Below, piece by piece: positions 35,329-45,283 of a DNA stretch of 64,000 nucleotides (position 1 is the first letter of the stretch; the number at the start of each line of letters is the position of its first letter). Below the pieces are notes generated by a model that saw only the letters and a list, made by a program, of their open reading frames with translations, did no database searches and was not told the DNA's origin. The translations under genes and the position numbers were made by a program. This DNA comes from Rapidithrix thailandica (GTDB lineage Bacteria; Bacteroidota; Bacteroidia; Cytophagales; Flammeovirgaceae): assembly GCF_039710355.1 (NCBI RefSeq), contig NZ_JBDKWZ010000026.1, positions 5,880 through 69,879 of the forward strand, given 5' to 3'.

Positions 35329-36309
35329 ATGGACGAGATCATTCTAAAATACCTTCGAAATAACATGCGTATTGAGGACCAATATAAATTGGCAGAATGG
35401 CTGAAACTAAACCAAAACAACCGGCAAGTTCTCAACATGCTCAAGCACTATTGGGAAACACGGCAACAAGAGACGGAAGAGGCCAAAATCGAGGTTTGGG
35501 AACGGCTAAACAACCGCATCCATAAAACACAGAAAACGGGAAAACAAATCAGGATCCGCTTGGGAGTAAACTTACTCCGTATCGCAGCAGTTCTGGCCAT
35601 TGCATTATCCGTATCGATCTTCATGATCCGGTATGCCAACCAACCTCCACCTGAAACAGCATCCGTTCGACGGATCGAAAAGATTTGTTCTTATGGCCAA
35701 CAACTCCGCCTTCAGTTGCCCGATGGAAGTAAAGTGCAACTCAATGCAGGGAGCAAATTATCCTTTCCGGAAAAGTTTACAGGCAATGTCCGAAAAGTGA
35801 AGCTAACAGGAGAAGCTTATTTTGAAATAGAAAAAAATGCCGGACAGCCTTTTACCGTACGCTCCGGAGAACTGGAAGTAACCGTACTCGGAACCTCCTT
35901 TAACCTCCGGGCCTACCAAGAAGAAGAAAACATTCAGGTGGCTGTTAACAACGGAAAAGTGGCGGTCAGGCCAAAACCATCAGAGAAGACGATCATTCTG
36001 ACAGATATGGAGATGGCCATTTATGATAAAATACTGAAAACTACAGAAAAAAGCCCTTGTGAAAACCCGAAAGCAGTTTTTAGTTGGAAAGAGAAAGTAC
36101 TCTATTTTGAGAAGGCAAATTTTGCGGAAATCATCAAACGGTTAGAAAAGTGGTATGGTGTCCGGTTTCAAATCGATAAAAAAGTGGATATGAAAAAAGA
36201 TGTTTCCGGTGAATTTCAAAAGAAGTCCTTAGAGGATGTGTTAGAAGGACTCTCTTTTATCTATGAGTTTGAATTTGAAATACAAGATAATGTAGTCATC
36301 ATAAATTGA
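35329..36309 (+). CDS. FecR-family anti-sigma factor
   Basis: 326 residues. Residues ~1-80 form the cytoplasmic helical sigma-binding part (MDEIILKYLRNNMRIEDQYK), followed by one membrane helix (LLRIAAVLAIALSVSIFMI) and the periplasmic FecR domain (LRLQLPDGSKVQLNAGSKLS, VKLTGEAYFEIEKNA, FTVRSGELEVTVLGTSFNLR) and a C-terminal DUF4974-like domain (ADISFEKANFAEII-type, here FEKANFAEIIKRLEKWYGV). It holds the sigma factor until the SusC STN domain signals substrate. It lies 190 bp after the sigma gene. Confidence 0.93.
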   Translation: MDEIILKYLRNNMRIEDQYKLAEWLKLNQNNRQVLNMLKHYWETRQQETEEAKIEVWERLNNRIHKTQKTGKQIRIRLGVNLLRIAAVLAIALSVSIFMIRYANQPPPETASVRRIEKICSYGQQLRLQLPDGSKVQLNAGSKLSFPEKFTGNVRKVKLTGEAYFEIEKNAGQPFTVRSGELEVTVLGTSFNLRAYQEEENIQVAVNNGKVAVRPKPSEKTIILTDMEMAIYDKILKTTEKSPCENPKAVFSWKEKVLYFEKANFAEIIKRLEKWYGVRFQIDKKVDMKKDVSGEFQKKSLEDVLEGLSFIYEFEFEIQDNVVIIN

Positions 36310-36625
36310 AAACCATGAACCTGATCTATGACAGCAGTTAAAGTAGGAAAAATACTGTAATGGAGGCCAGACGCAACAGAGGCCGGAGAGCGAAAGAAAG
36401 TCACGCTTTTAAGGAAACAGGAAAAACGCATAAGGCTGAAAGGAGCTACCTAAAAAGCCAAAAGTACATAAAATGCCACGAAGATTCTAAATCACAAATT
36501 TTTGATTTACAATCGGCCAACCTAGTGCCTTTGTGGTTATATCTCGGCTTTTTAGACAGCCTCATTCTACAAGTAAAAGCGTTAGATGTCTCTGATCATA
36601 TCAAATTACTTAAAAAACTAACCCC
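36310..36625. other. Leader region between FecR and SusC genes
   Basis: About 316 bp. An imperfect hairpin is formed by GCCACGAAG (near 36476) and CTTTGTGGT (near 36530), with the smaller AAATCACAAATTTTTGATTT inside. A frame at 36360-36629 has the composition of non-coding DNA. A PUL promoter for susC is expected here. Confidence 0.4.
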
Positions 36626-39600
36626 ATGAAAACAAACTTACCAGGTGTTCTATTCAGAATCAATAAATGTGCTTTGTATAGCATCGTGTTTCAAGTTCTG
36701 TTTCATTCATTTGCCATTGCCACCGACAAAGTTTCCCCCAAAGAAAGCCTGGAAGAAATCACAACTTCCATAGGTTTTGATAAAGTAAAACTCGGAGAAG
36801 CTCTCCGGGTACTTGAAAAAGCTACCGGTTTTCAATTTACTTACCGCGAAAGCAAAATCCCAAAAACCACCGTCACGATTAAGAAAGAGAAAAGGTCTTT
36901 GGCCGATTTGCTCCGATCCATTTCCGGGCAATCCGGAGTGGCTTTCAAACGGGTGGACAACATTATCTATGTAAAACCAATAGAAAAAGCCGGGGAAATC
37001 ATTATAGAACTGCCCACGGAAAAAGAAGTAAGTATTTCAGGAAAAGTAACGGATGAAGGCGGAGAGCCCTTGCCCGGGGTCAATATCTTGGTAAAGCAAA
37101 CGACCATTGGAACGGTGACGGATATCGATGGCAATTACCGCTTAAGTGTACCGGAGGATGCAACCACATTAGTCTTTTCATCTGTGGGATACATGAGCAA
37201 AGAAGTGGAAATCAATCACCGGAAAGTGATTGATATGGTGATGGATACAGACACGAAAACGCTAGACGAGATTGTGGTCGTCGGATATGGAACACAGAGA
37301 AAAGTAAACCTCACAGGAGCCGTCAGCACGGTAAATACCGAAGAATTGGAAGGCCAGCCGGCGATCAATGTCGCCTCTTCACTGCAAGGACGTATGCCCG
37401 GGGTCTATATCACCCAAAGCTCCGGTTTGCCCGGGCGGGAAGGTGTGGATATATTGATCCGGGGAGTGGGCACGATGAACAATTCCAACCCCATGATTTT
37501 AATTGACGGGCTGGAGTCTACACAAGCCGCCTTGTCTGCCATCAATCCCAATGATATCGAAAACCTGAGTGTGTTAAAAGATGCCGCGGCAGCTTCTATT
37601 TACGGCACCCGGGCCGCCAATGGAGTCATACTGGTGACGACCAAACGGGGAAAAGGCAAACCCACCATCTCGTATAATGCCAGCTTTGGCGTGCAAAAAG
37701 CCACCCGGCTTCCCGACCACGTATCTTCCGCAGACTATGCCCGCTTGTTAAATGAAGCCAATATCAATGAAGGAAAGGCCCCGATATACACCGATGATGA
37801 AATCCGGAAATTTGAAACCGGCGAAGATCCCTTTAACTACCCTAATACTGACTGGGTTGATCTAATGTTTTCCAAAGCAGGCTTTTATCACAATCATGAT
37901 GTAAGCCTTTCCGGAGGAAGCGACATGTCAAAATACAGAATTTCGCTGGAGTACCTTGATCAGGATGGGATTATGGAAGTCAGCAATCACAAACGCTACA
38001 ACCTGCGGATCAATCTCGACAATAAAGTTACGAAGTGGTTGAACATGGGTTTGAATGCCAGTCTCACACACAATGACTTTTTGGAGCCCGTGCCTTCCAT
38101 TCAGAACGGAGTGCGAGAGTTTTTCAGACAGGCCAATATGATCCCGCCTACTGTTGCCAACAAGTATGAGGATGGCACCTTTCAAGCCTGGTCCAATGGC
38201 AATCCTATTGCCTGGTTAGATGCCGGAAGTAATTTACGAAGAAAAAACTACAATTTTTTAGGCAGTATTTTCGGAGAAGTAACCTTAATGGAAGGCCTTA
38301 CCTTGAAAGGAATAATGGGTGCTAACTTTAGTCTGGATGATGACAAAAGACATAAAAAGGTAGTGCACTATGGAGACGGTACTACACAAGGCCCTACCCA
38401 AGTCACCGATGTCAACAGGCGCAACCGGACCATTTACTTACAGAGTTATCTCAATTATGAAAAAACCATCCGGGCCCATGAATTCAAAGTGATGTTGGGG
38501 GTTTCCAGCCAGTCGGAAGAGTACAATGAAAATTCCGCTTTCCGGAATAACTTTCCGTCCAACGAGCTCAATCAACTGGATGTAGGAGATATTGAAGGAA
38601 TGCGCAACGGAGGAAATGCCTTTGAAGTAAAGCTCGCTTCCTACTTCGGGAGGGTCAATTATATTCTGGCAGGCAAATACCTTTTCGAAATCAACACCCG
38701 GATAGACGGCTCTTCAAAATTTGCACCGGATTACCGTTGGGGAACCTTCCCTTCATTTTCCGTTGGTTGGAGGGTTTCCGAAGAGCGTTTTATGAAAGCT
38801 ATCAACTGGGTGGAAGAACTGAAAATCAGGACTTCCTGGGGAAAATTAGGAAACCACAACATCGACAACTATCTCTACATTGCCCGGTTTGCCCTCGGTC
38901 AAAACTACCCCTTTGGCGGAGGGATGCACAGCGGTGCCGCCCAAGTAGTTGCAGATGTTCCGGACATTAGCTGGGAAACATCCACCGAATTTAACATCGG
39001 AATAGATGCCGGCTTTTTCAACAACAAGCTTTCTCTAAGTCTTGATTACTACAACCGCCTTACCGAAGATATTTTAGTCAATGTACCGGTATCCGTAGTG
39101 TATGGCCTGCCGGCCCCCACTGTCAATGACGGTTCTATGAGAAACCGGGGAATAGAAGTCTTATTGACTCACCGAAATGCCATTGGCCAACTGAACTACA
39201 GTGTCTCCGTAAACGGCACTTACAATAAAAACAAAGTGATACGCCTGGCAAACCCCTCCAAAGGCGGTTTGATTCGAGTAGAAGGAGAACCCTGGAACTC
39301 TTACTTCGGATACGAACATATCGGCTTTCATCAGACGGATGACGATGCAGATTCAGAACCGCATATTGCCGGCTTGCCAGTGAAAGCCGGAGACTTGAAA
39401 TACAAAGACCAGGACGGCAATGGTGTAATTGATGACAACGACCGGGTAGTGTTGGGAAATACCATTCCGGAATTTACCTACGGATTGAGTATTACCATGG
39501 ACTATAAGGGCTTTGACCTCTCAGCTTTCTTTCAAGGAGCCGAAAAGGTATACCGTACCTTGGGAGGTAATATAGAATGGCCTTTTGCCGACGGAGGTTC

Positions 39601-39976
39601 TGCTTTAGCAGCCCATTTGGACCGTACCCTTGTAGAAAACGGAGCCATTGTAAAAGAAGGACATTACCCCCGCACCTTATTGGGAGGACCCAGAAATCTC
39701 AATGCCCAGATGAGTTCTTTTGTCGTGCACGATGCCAGTTACCTCCGGATGAAAAACTTGCAGATTGGCTATAACCTTCCCAAAACACTGCTTGAAAAAA
39801 TTCACTTGTCCAAAGCCAGGATCTATGTAAGCGGACAAAACCTGTTCACCATTACTTCGTTTCCTTCGGATTTCGATCCGGAAGTGTATGGCGACTGGAC
39901 CACTGCAAGCGGCTCGGCCAACTACCGGTACCCTCAAGTGAAATTTTATATGATGGGATTCAATCTAACCTTCTAA
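36626..39976 (+). CDS. SusC-like TonB-dependent transporter with STN signalling domain
   Basis: 1116 residues. Signal peptide (~1-32), then the secretin/TonB short N-terminal domain (~48-118: LGEALRVLEKATGFQFTYRE, LADLLRSISGQSGVAF), the carboxypeptidase-regulatory-like domain (~135-215: VSGKVTDEGGEPLPGVNILV), the plug with the SusC motif IVVVGYGTQRKVNLTGAVST and DAAAASIYGTRAANGVILVT, and a 22-strand barrel ending in FYMMGFNLTF with a terminal Phe. It imports oligosaccharides across the outer membrane with SusD. The STN domain links it to FecR and the sigma factor upstream. Confidence 0.96.
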   Translation: MKTNLPGVLFRINKCALYSIVFQVLFHSFAIATDKVSPKESLEEITTSIGFDKVKLGEALRVLEKATGFQFTYRESKIPKTTVTIKKEKRSLADLLRSISGQSGVAFKRVDNIIYVKPIEKAGEIIIELPTEKEVSISGKVTDEGGEPLPGVNILVKQTTIGTVTDIDGNYRLSVPEDATTLVFSSVGYMSKEVEINHRKVIDMVMDTDTKTLDEIVVVGYGTQRKVNLTGAVSTVNTEELEGQPAINVASSLQGRMPGVYITQSSGLPGREGVDILIRGVGTMNNSNPMILIDGLESTQAALSAINPNDIENLSVLKDAAAASIYGTRAANGVILVTTKRGKGKPTISYNASFGVQKATRLPDHVSSADYARLLNEANINEGKAPIYTDDEIRKFETGEDPFNYPNTDWVDLMFSKAGFYHNHDVSLSGGSDMSKYRISLEYLDQDGIMEVSNHKRYNLRINLDNKVTKWLNMGLNASLTHNDFLEPVPSIQNGVREFFRQANMIPPTVANKYEDGTFQAWSNGNPIAWLDAGSNLRRKNYNFLGSIFGEVTLMEGLTLKGIMGANFSLDDDKRHKKVVHYGDGTTQGPTQVTDVNRRNRTIYLQSYLNYEKTIRAHEFKVMLGVSSQSEEYNENSAFRNNFPSNELNQLDVGDIEGMRNGGNAFEVKLASYFGRVNYILAGKYLFEINTRIDGSSKFAPDYRWGTFPSFSVGWRVSEERFMKAINWVEELKIRTSWGKLGNHNIDNYLYIARFALGQNYPFGGGMHSGAAQVVADVPDISWETSTEFNIGIDAGFFNNKLSLSLDYYNRLTEDILVNVPVSVVYGLPAPTVNDGSMRNRGIEVLLTHRNAIGQLNYSVSVNGTYNKNKVIRLANPSKGGLIRVEGEPWNSYFGYEHIGFHQTDDDADSEPHIAGLPVKAGDLKYKDQDGNGVIDDNDRVVLGNTIPEFTYGLSITMDYKGFDLSAFFQGAEKVYRTLGGNIEWPFADGGSALAAHLDRTLVENGAIVKEGHYPRTLLGGPRNLNAQMSSFVVHDASYLRMKNLQIGYNLPKTLLEKIHLSKARIYVSGQNLFTITSFPSDFDPEVYGDWTTASGSANYRYPQVKFYMMGFNLTF

Positions 39977-39983
39977 ACATCCG

Positions 39984-41567
39984 ATGACAATGAAAAAATA
40001 TATATGCATATACATGGCTATCATCGTACTTAATGCCTGTACTACGGATTACCTGGATGTATCGCCCTTAAATGAGGTTTCCGATGCAACTTTTTGGAAG
40101 ACCGAAGAAGATGCGGAATTGGCCTTGGCCGGATGTTACAATATGTGGGAAACCTGGAGTAACATTATCTTTCTGGATGCCATGAGCGACAATGCCTACG
40201 ATCAGCATTTTGCCTGGCAATTGCTTGGGAACGGCCAATTCCTGCCTTCTACCTATTTCCCCAATTGGTACGACTCCAATACAGCCCGTTGGTTTTTGTA
40301 CACTAAAATCAGAAAGTATAACAGTTTTTTGATAAAAATTGACGGAGTAGAAATGGATGAAGATCTGAAAGAACAGTACAAAGCCGAAGTCCGTTTCCTC
40401 AGGGCTTACGACTATTTCAACAAAGCCATGTTCTACGGAGACATTCCTTTGGTCACAAAAATATTGCCACCGGATGCCATTGTTGCACGAACGCCTGTTG
40501 CGGAAGTCAATCAATTTATCTTAGAGGAATTAGCAGAGATCAGCACGCTGTTACCGGCACAAAATAACATTGCATCGGGAGGGCATATTACTGCCGGTGC
40601 GGCCCTTGCTTTAAAAGCCCGCTTGGAATTGTACCTGGGTATGTACGAAGAAGCTATGGAAGATGCGCAAAAAGTCATAGACATGGATTATGAATTGTAT
40701 CCGGACTACAGGAACCTGTTTTTACCGGGTAACGGAGAAAATAACAAGGAAGCGATTTTACAAATTAACTATATCAAAAACTTCATTCCCAATCGCTTTT
40801 TCCCTCAGTTATTTATGCCCCGGACAGAAGGGGGTTGGTCTACTCTGAATGGCACCAAAAGTTTGGTCGATACCTATGAAATGCTCAGTGGCAAACCCAT
40901 TGACGACCCTACTTCCGGCTATGATCCGGATCAACCTTTTGCCAACCGCGACCTCCGGCTGGCCATGACCTTGAACTATACCGGGCAAGAATGGAATGGC
41001 AGGTACTACAACGCCTTGGATCAATTTCTACCGGATGGCAGTAAAAACCCTGATTATCACAACGAAGGAAATGCCTCCCGGGCAGGAATGAATATCAAAA
41101 AATATATCAAACCGATTTCATTATCTGACAACCAACTGTACGATGTCAATGTACAGGTCATCCGGCTGGCGGAAATGTATCTTACCTATGCCGAAGCCGC
41201 GGTAGAACTGGGCAAAAATACCGACTATGCCCTTACCTTGATTAACCAACTGAGAGACAGAGGGGGACTACCACCTGCCGCCAACCTCACCCAGGCATTG
41301 GTGCGCAGAGAAAGAAGGGTAGAATTGGCCTTGGAAGGTTTGAGGTTCTTTGACATCAAACGATGGGACATCGGTGCTACAGCACTGAATGGCCCTGTAT
41401 ACGGCAGCCCTTTGGGTTCCTTGAACTATAACACCGGTGAAGTAACCTGGTCTTCCGAACTCATCAAGCTAGAAGACCGCACTTTTTATCCCGAACGAAA
41501 CTATCTGTTGCCTATTCCGCTCTATGAGATTGATGTTTCCGGCATGACACAAAACCCTGGTTATTAA
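39984..41567 (+). CDS. SusD-like glycan-binding lipoprotein
   Basis: 527 residues. Lipobox NAC in MAIIVLNACTTDYLDVSPLNEV. The N-terminus carries the SusD TPR-like half (EDAELALAGCYNMWETW), and the C-terminus carries the SusD/RagB signature (LAEMYLTYAEAAVELG, RERRVELALEGLRFFDIKRW, YLLPIPLYEIDVSGMTQNPG). It sits on the outer-membrane surface as the lid of SusC, which ends 8 bp upstream. The start at 39984 (MTM) or 39990 is equally possible. Confidence 0.96.
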   Translation: MTMKKYICIYMAIIVLNACTTDYLDVSPLNEVSDATFWKTEEDAELALAGCYNMWETWSNIIFLDAMSDNAYDQHFAWQLLGNGQFLPSTYFPNWYDSNTARWFLYTKIRKYNSFLIKIDGVEMDEDLKEQYKAEVRFLRAYDYFNKAMFYGDIPLVTKILPPDAIVARTPVAEVNQFILEELAEISTLLPAQNNIASGGHITAGAALALKARLELYLGMYEEAMEDAQKVIDMDYELYPDYRNLFLPGNGENNKEAILQINYIKNFIPNRFFPQLFMPRTEGGWSTLNGTKSLVDTYEMLSGKPIDDPTSGYDPDQPFANRDLRLAMTLNYTGQEWNGRYYNALDQFLPDGSKNPDYHNEGNASRAGMNIKKYIKPISLSDNQLYDVNVQVIRLAEMYLTYAEAAVELGKNTDYALTLINQLRDRGGLPPAANLTQALVRRERRVELALEGLRFFDIKRWDIGATALNGPVYGSPLGSLNYNTGEVTWSSELIKLEDRTFYPERNYLLPIPLYEIDVSGMTQNPGY

Positions 41568-41992
41568 ACTACAATTCCCTTGAAGCAAGAGAAAGGGAGT
41601 GTTGGGTGGTTAATAAAACACATATAAGTCGGTACCTATAATTAGAGAAAAGTAAGAATGTTAGCCACTTCAACCTTCCTTTCCTTGATAAGAAAAAACA
41701 AGCTTGTCAAGCGCTTTTTGCAATTATAAATCAACTAACTTCCTCTCCTTGGTCAGGGGCATATTTACAAAAGGTAATTAGCAAGGGGGCTAGAACAAAC
41801 CCTTGTACAACCGTTGATTTCACAGCCCCCTTTGCCCTTTTCTATATAGGAGGGGAAGTTTTGAACTTATTTTTTCAGGAACCTGAACCAGGGATACCGA
41901 TGGACCTTAATCCGTTTGAAAAGATTTGTTCTACCAACCAAATAGCCAATTCCAGACTTCTCTAAATATTTTACCATTGCATCAACATCAGT
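41568..41992. other. Gene-free stretch between SusD and the enzyme genes
   Basis: 425 bp; it contains the nested hairpin described at 41737-41860 and nothing else that I can support. Confidence 0.6.
41737..41860. repeat. Nested inverted repeat between susD and the SGNH gene
   Basis: The outer arms AACTTCCTCTCCTT (41737-41750) and AGGAGGGGAAGTT (41848-41860) pair with one G-T; the inner arms GCAAGGGGGCT (41781-41791) and AGCCCCCTTTGC (41824-41835) pair with one bulge. It could be an mRNA structure that lowers enzyme expression relative to susCD, or a dispersed Bacteroidota intergenic repeat. Confidence 0.7.
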
Positions 41993-43300
41993 ATGAAATG
42001 CTTCATAAAACAAACAATACTTCTCCTGACCGCCTCAAGTCTATACATTTCAGCAATGGGGCAACAAACCTCTCAAGCATCAGGTATTAAGGAAGAATAT
42101 CCGGTCTTTCAAATGCAGGAGTTTCATCTACGTAACGGACTGCCCAATATCTTCCACAAAATAGAACATCAAAGGCAAGTCCGTATCGGGTATATTGGCG
42201 GCAGCATTACCGCAGCGGAAAACGGCTGGCGTGCGCTTACCTTTCACTGGTTCCAACTGACGTTTCCCCATACGGCATTCTATCAGGTCGATGCAACGGT
42301 TGGAGGGACAGGTTCCGGCTTGGGTGTCTTTCGCATGGAAAGGGATGTACTTTCTCAAAAGCCGGACCTGCTTTTTGTGGAATTTGCCGTCAATGATGCC
42401 AGTGAAACCCGGGAGAGTATACTCCGTTCCATGGAAGGCCTGATTCGCAAAACCCGGATTGCCCTTCCTCATACGGATATCTGCCTGGTATATACTACTG
42501 CAACTCCTTTTTGTGAAGACTTGGCAAAAGGCAAACCCCATCTTGCTTCGGAAGCCATGGAAGAACTTGCCCGGCATTATGGCATTCCGTCCATTCATAT
42601 GGGAATGGAAATTGCCCGCTTATATGCCCAAGGCAAGCTAACCCTCACCGCCCCCGCAGAGGAGAATGCCCGGACCATCGTTTTTACCGATGATAACTAC
42701 CACCCTCTGACGGAATCGGGCCATCCCTTATACGCCAGTGTCGTTGTAAAATACCTGAACGAAATGCGTAAAGACTCCAGGAAAAAAAAGTATTTCCTCC
42801 CTTCTCCTTATGTAAAAGACCATTGGCAACAAGCTCGTATGCTGGAAGTGTCGCAAACCGAATTACAAGGAGACTGGACAAGCCTTTCGGAAGAGCAAGA
42901 TCTCAACAGAGAATTTGAAGCGTTTGTGGGAGGCTACCCACCTCTTGTGTATAAAGGGCAACCCGGAGCCGTGATGACGTTTTCTTTCAAAGGACATATC
43001 CTGGGGTTTTACGATTGTGTAGGTCCAAAAACCGGACTCATCGAGCTAAGCATCGATGGAGAAAAACAGGAAATCAGTCGGTTTGACCGCTGGTGCAAAG
43101 ACTTTCGAAAACATAATTTCTTTGTAAAAGAACTCCACGAGGGGGTGCACAAAGTGGAAATAAAGGTACTTGACAAAACCATTGACAAAGCCGCAGAACT
43201 TCGGAAGAAGGGAGTCAAAATGCAAAACCCGGAAAAATTCGCCGAAACCAACTGGTATCCGGTCAGCCTCTTGATCGTTGGAAAGCTCCTAAAACAGTAA
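41993..43300 (+). CDS. Exported SGNH/GDSL-family esterase
   Basis: 435 residues with a signal peptide (LLLTASSLYISAMGQ). SGNH residues: block I YIGGSITAAENGW (Ser71), block III VEFAVND (Asn) and block V DDNYHPLTESGH (Asp234, His237). The C-terminal ~150 residues form a second beta domain. It probably removes acetyl groups from the PUL substrate so that the glycosidases can act; periplasmic. It is the first enzyme gene after susD, with a 37-bp gap to the next. Confidence 0.85.
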   Translation: MKCFIKQTILLLTASSLYISAMGQQTSQASGIKEEYPVFQMQEFHLRNGLPNIFHKIEHQRQVRIGYIGGSITAAENGWRALTFHWFQLTFPHTAFYQVDATVGGTGSGLGVFRMERDVLSQKPDLLFVEFAVNDASETRESILRSMEGLIRKTRIALPHTDICLVYTTATPFCEDLAKGKPHLASEAMEELARHYGIPSIHMGMEIARLYAQGKLTLTAPAEENARTIVFTDDNYHPLTESGHPLYASVVVKYLNEMRKDSRKKKYFLPSPYVKDHWQQARMLEVSQTELQGDWTSLSEEQDLNREFEAFVGGYPPLVYKGQPGAVMTFSFKGHILGFYDCVGPKTGLIELSIDGEKQEISRFDRWCKDFRKHNFFVKELHEGVHKVEIKVLDKTIDKAAELRKKGVKMQNPEKFAETNWYPVSLLIVGKLLKQ

Positions 43301-43337
43301 ATACAACAACATTTATTTCATCAACCCGGTAGAGACT

Positions 43338-45182
43338 ATGAAGCTTCATAAGATTTCACCCAAAAAAAGAAACTCCATTCGAAAGCTCATTAATCCACTG
43401 TCATTCCGCTCGAAAAAGCAATTAATACTTTTGACACTGACCATATGGTTCAACGGAATGGTCACTTTCGGACAAACCACCTTGTATGTATCTCCATCCG
43501 GTAATGGTCAGGAATTCGGCAAAGAGCAACCTGGCAACTTACTGGATTTACCGGAAAAACTCCGGACCTTGAATCAACGTGAAGAAGGAGTTATCCGGGT
43601 TTTATTTTATGGAGGAGAATATGCTTTGTCAGCAACCTGGCACCTCACTGAAAAAGAAGCGGGGAATGAACTTAATACAATTATTCTTGAAGGCATAAAA
43701 GGAGAAAAAGTCAGCATCTACGGGGGGCAAAGAGTGACGAAGTGGCAAAAAGCCGGAAAGGGGATTTACAAGGCTAAACTTCCGGCATCCGCTGAGTTCA
43801 GACAATTATATGTAAATGGCAAAATGGCCATCAGAGCCAGAACTCCCAACCGGGATAACGATCAGCATTTCGGCCCTTATTACCGGGTGCTAGGGTTTGA
43901 CAAACAAACCATCTGGGTCAATGCCTCCGAAATCAGTGCATGGCGCGACTTCCAAGAAGTGGAGTTGGTCTTGCACCAACATTGGTTTCATAGCCGGATC
44001 AAGCTTGCTTCGTTTGAAGTCACAGGAGAAAAAGCTTTGATAACCCCGCTCCCCCCCACCGGGGAATATGTACTGCAATTGTACCCTTCTATGATGGAAC
44101 CCGGCAAACCCTATTACTTTGAAAATTCCATTGAATTTTTAGACCAGGGAGGGGAATGGTATTTAAGCAAAGCAGAAAATACCTTGTACTATAAACCTCG
44201 CCCCAAAGAAGATATCCATAGCCTTGAAGTGGTTTACCCCCGGGTGAATACACTTTTTGCCATTAATGGAAAAGGCAAGGCCCCTGTCTACAATCTCACA
44301 TTGAAAAACTTACAATTTGCATATGGCAATTGGACATTGCCCGGTAAAGAAGGGGTTCTCTCCAATCAAGGAGTTCAAGCAAGGGGGTATTATGGGAAAA
44401 GAGGTTTTCCAGGCTTGGTACAAGCGGCCTTTGTCCGGAATTTAAAAATTAAAAATTGCCACTTTACCGGGGCAGGAGCCAATGGCATTGTGTGGAACAA
44501 AGGCGTGCAAGACAGTGAAATTGTTTCTTGTCATCTCGATCAGATCAGTGCCAACGGAATTATTATCGACACATATAAGCGACATACTCCTCCTGATAGT
44601 TTGGCCTGTAAAAACAATCGCATTGATAACAACCTGATTGAAAATATTGGCTTGCATTACACCAATGGCATGGGAGTAATTGCCCACTTCGTGGAAAACC
44701 TTGTAGTGGAATCCAATGAAATCCGCTATGGCAGATACACCGGAATACAAATAGGCAACCACCGGGGTAACCACCTGAGTTTGTTAAGCGACAACCTTAT
44801 CAGGTCTAATAATATCCATCATGTAATGCAGCTACACGATGACGGAGGAGCCATCTATACCCTCAGTCCTCAACCCGGGACGAAAATCCTCCGCAATTGG
44901 GTCCATGATTATGGCCGAAGCCCATGGGCAGATGACTTTCCGGTCAATGGCATTTTCCTGGATAACCATAGCTCTCATATTCTGGTACAGGACAACGTGT
45001 TATCCAACTTTGCCCCCGATATTTTCCGCATCAAAGAACAATGCGCGGATGGGGCGGAAACCTGGGGTAATGTCTTGATCAATAACAATACACAAAATCA
45101 AGAAATCATTTCGCAGGCCGGCATAAAAGGCCAGGTCGGTCTATTGGACTTAAAGGAAAAGGAAGCGGAAGACAGCCAATAA
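43338..45182 (+). CDS. Exported right-handed beta-helix protein, GH141-like
   Basis: 614 residues with a signal peptide cleaved near TFGQ-TT. Residues ~50-330 form the mixed N-terminal part with EFLDQGGEWYLSKAENTLYY, a pattern typical of GH141-type enzymes. Residues ~330-560 are Asn-rich beta-helix coils (IKNCHFTGAGANGIVWNKGV, NNLIENIGLHYTNGMGVIAH, NNIHHVMQLHDDGGAIYTLS). GH141 members include the RG-II fucosidase BT1002. It could also be another poly-beta-helix hydrolase or lyase. It lies within the PUL, 37 bp after the esterase gene. Confidence 0.65.
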   Translation: MKLHKISPKKRNSIRKLINPLSFRSKKQLILLTLTIWFNGMVTFGQTTLYVSPSGNGQEFGKEQPGNLLDLPEKLRTLNQREEGVIRVLFYGGEYALSATWHLTEKEAGNELNTIILEGIKGEKVSIYGGQRVTKWQKAGKGIYKAKLPASAEFRQLYVNGKMAIRARTPNRDNDQHFGPYYRVLGFDKQTIWVNASEISAWRDFQEVELVLHQHWFHSRIKLASFEVTGEKALITPLPPTGEYVLQLYPSMMEPGKPYYFENSIEFLDQGGEWYLSKAENTLYYKPRPKEDIHSLEVVYPRVNTLFAINGKGKAPVYNLTLKNLQFAYGNWTLPGKEGVLSNQGVQARGYYGKRGFPGLVQAAFVRNLKIKNCHFTGAGANGIVWNKGVQDSEIVSCHLDQISANGIIIDTYKRHTPPDSLACKNNRIDNNLIENIGLHYTNGMGVIAHFVENLVVESNEIRYGRYTGIQIGNHRGNHLSLLSDNLIRSNNIHHVMQLHDDGGAIYTLSPQPGTKILRNWVHDYGRSPWADDFPVNGIFLDNHSSHILVQDNVLSNFAPDIFRIKEQCADGAETWGNVLINNNTQNQEIISQAGIKGQVGLLDLKEKEAEDSQ

Positions 45183-45283
45183 CAGCACAAAACGGCAATA
45201 GAAAGGCCTTTCACTATTCAAAAAACCTTCAAGGGTTTTAGCGATTAACTATGGATCATCTACTTAATAACCATTTATGAATC

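Noticed and set aside
36360..36629. An 89-codon plus-strand frame between FecR and SusC genes
   Set aside because: Composition and lack of any family pattern fit non-coding leader DNA; it overlaps the SusC start and includes hairpin sequence.
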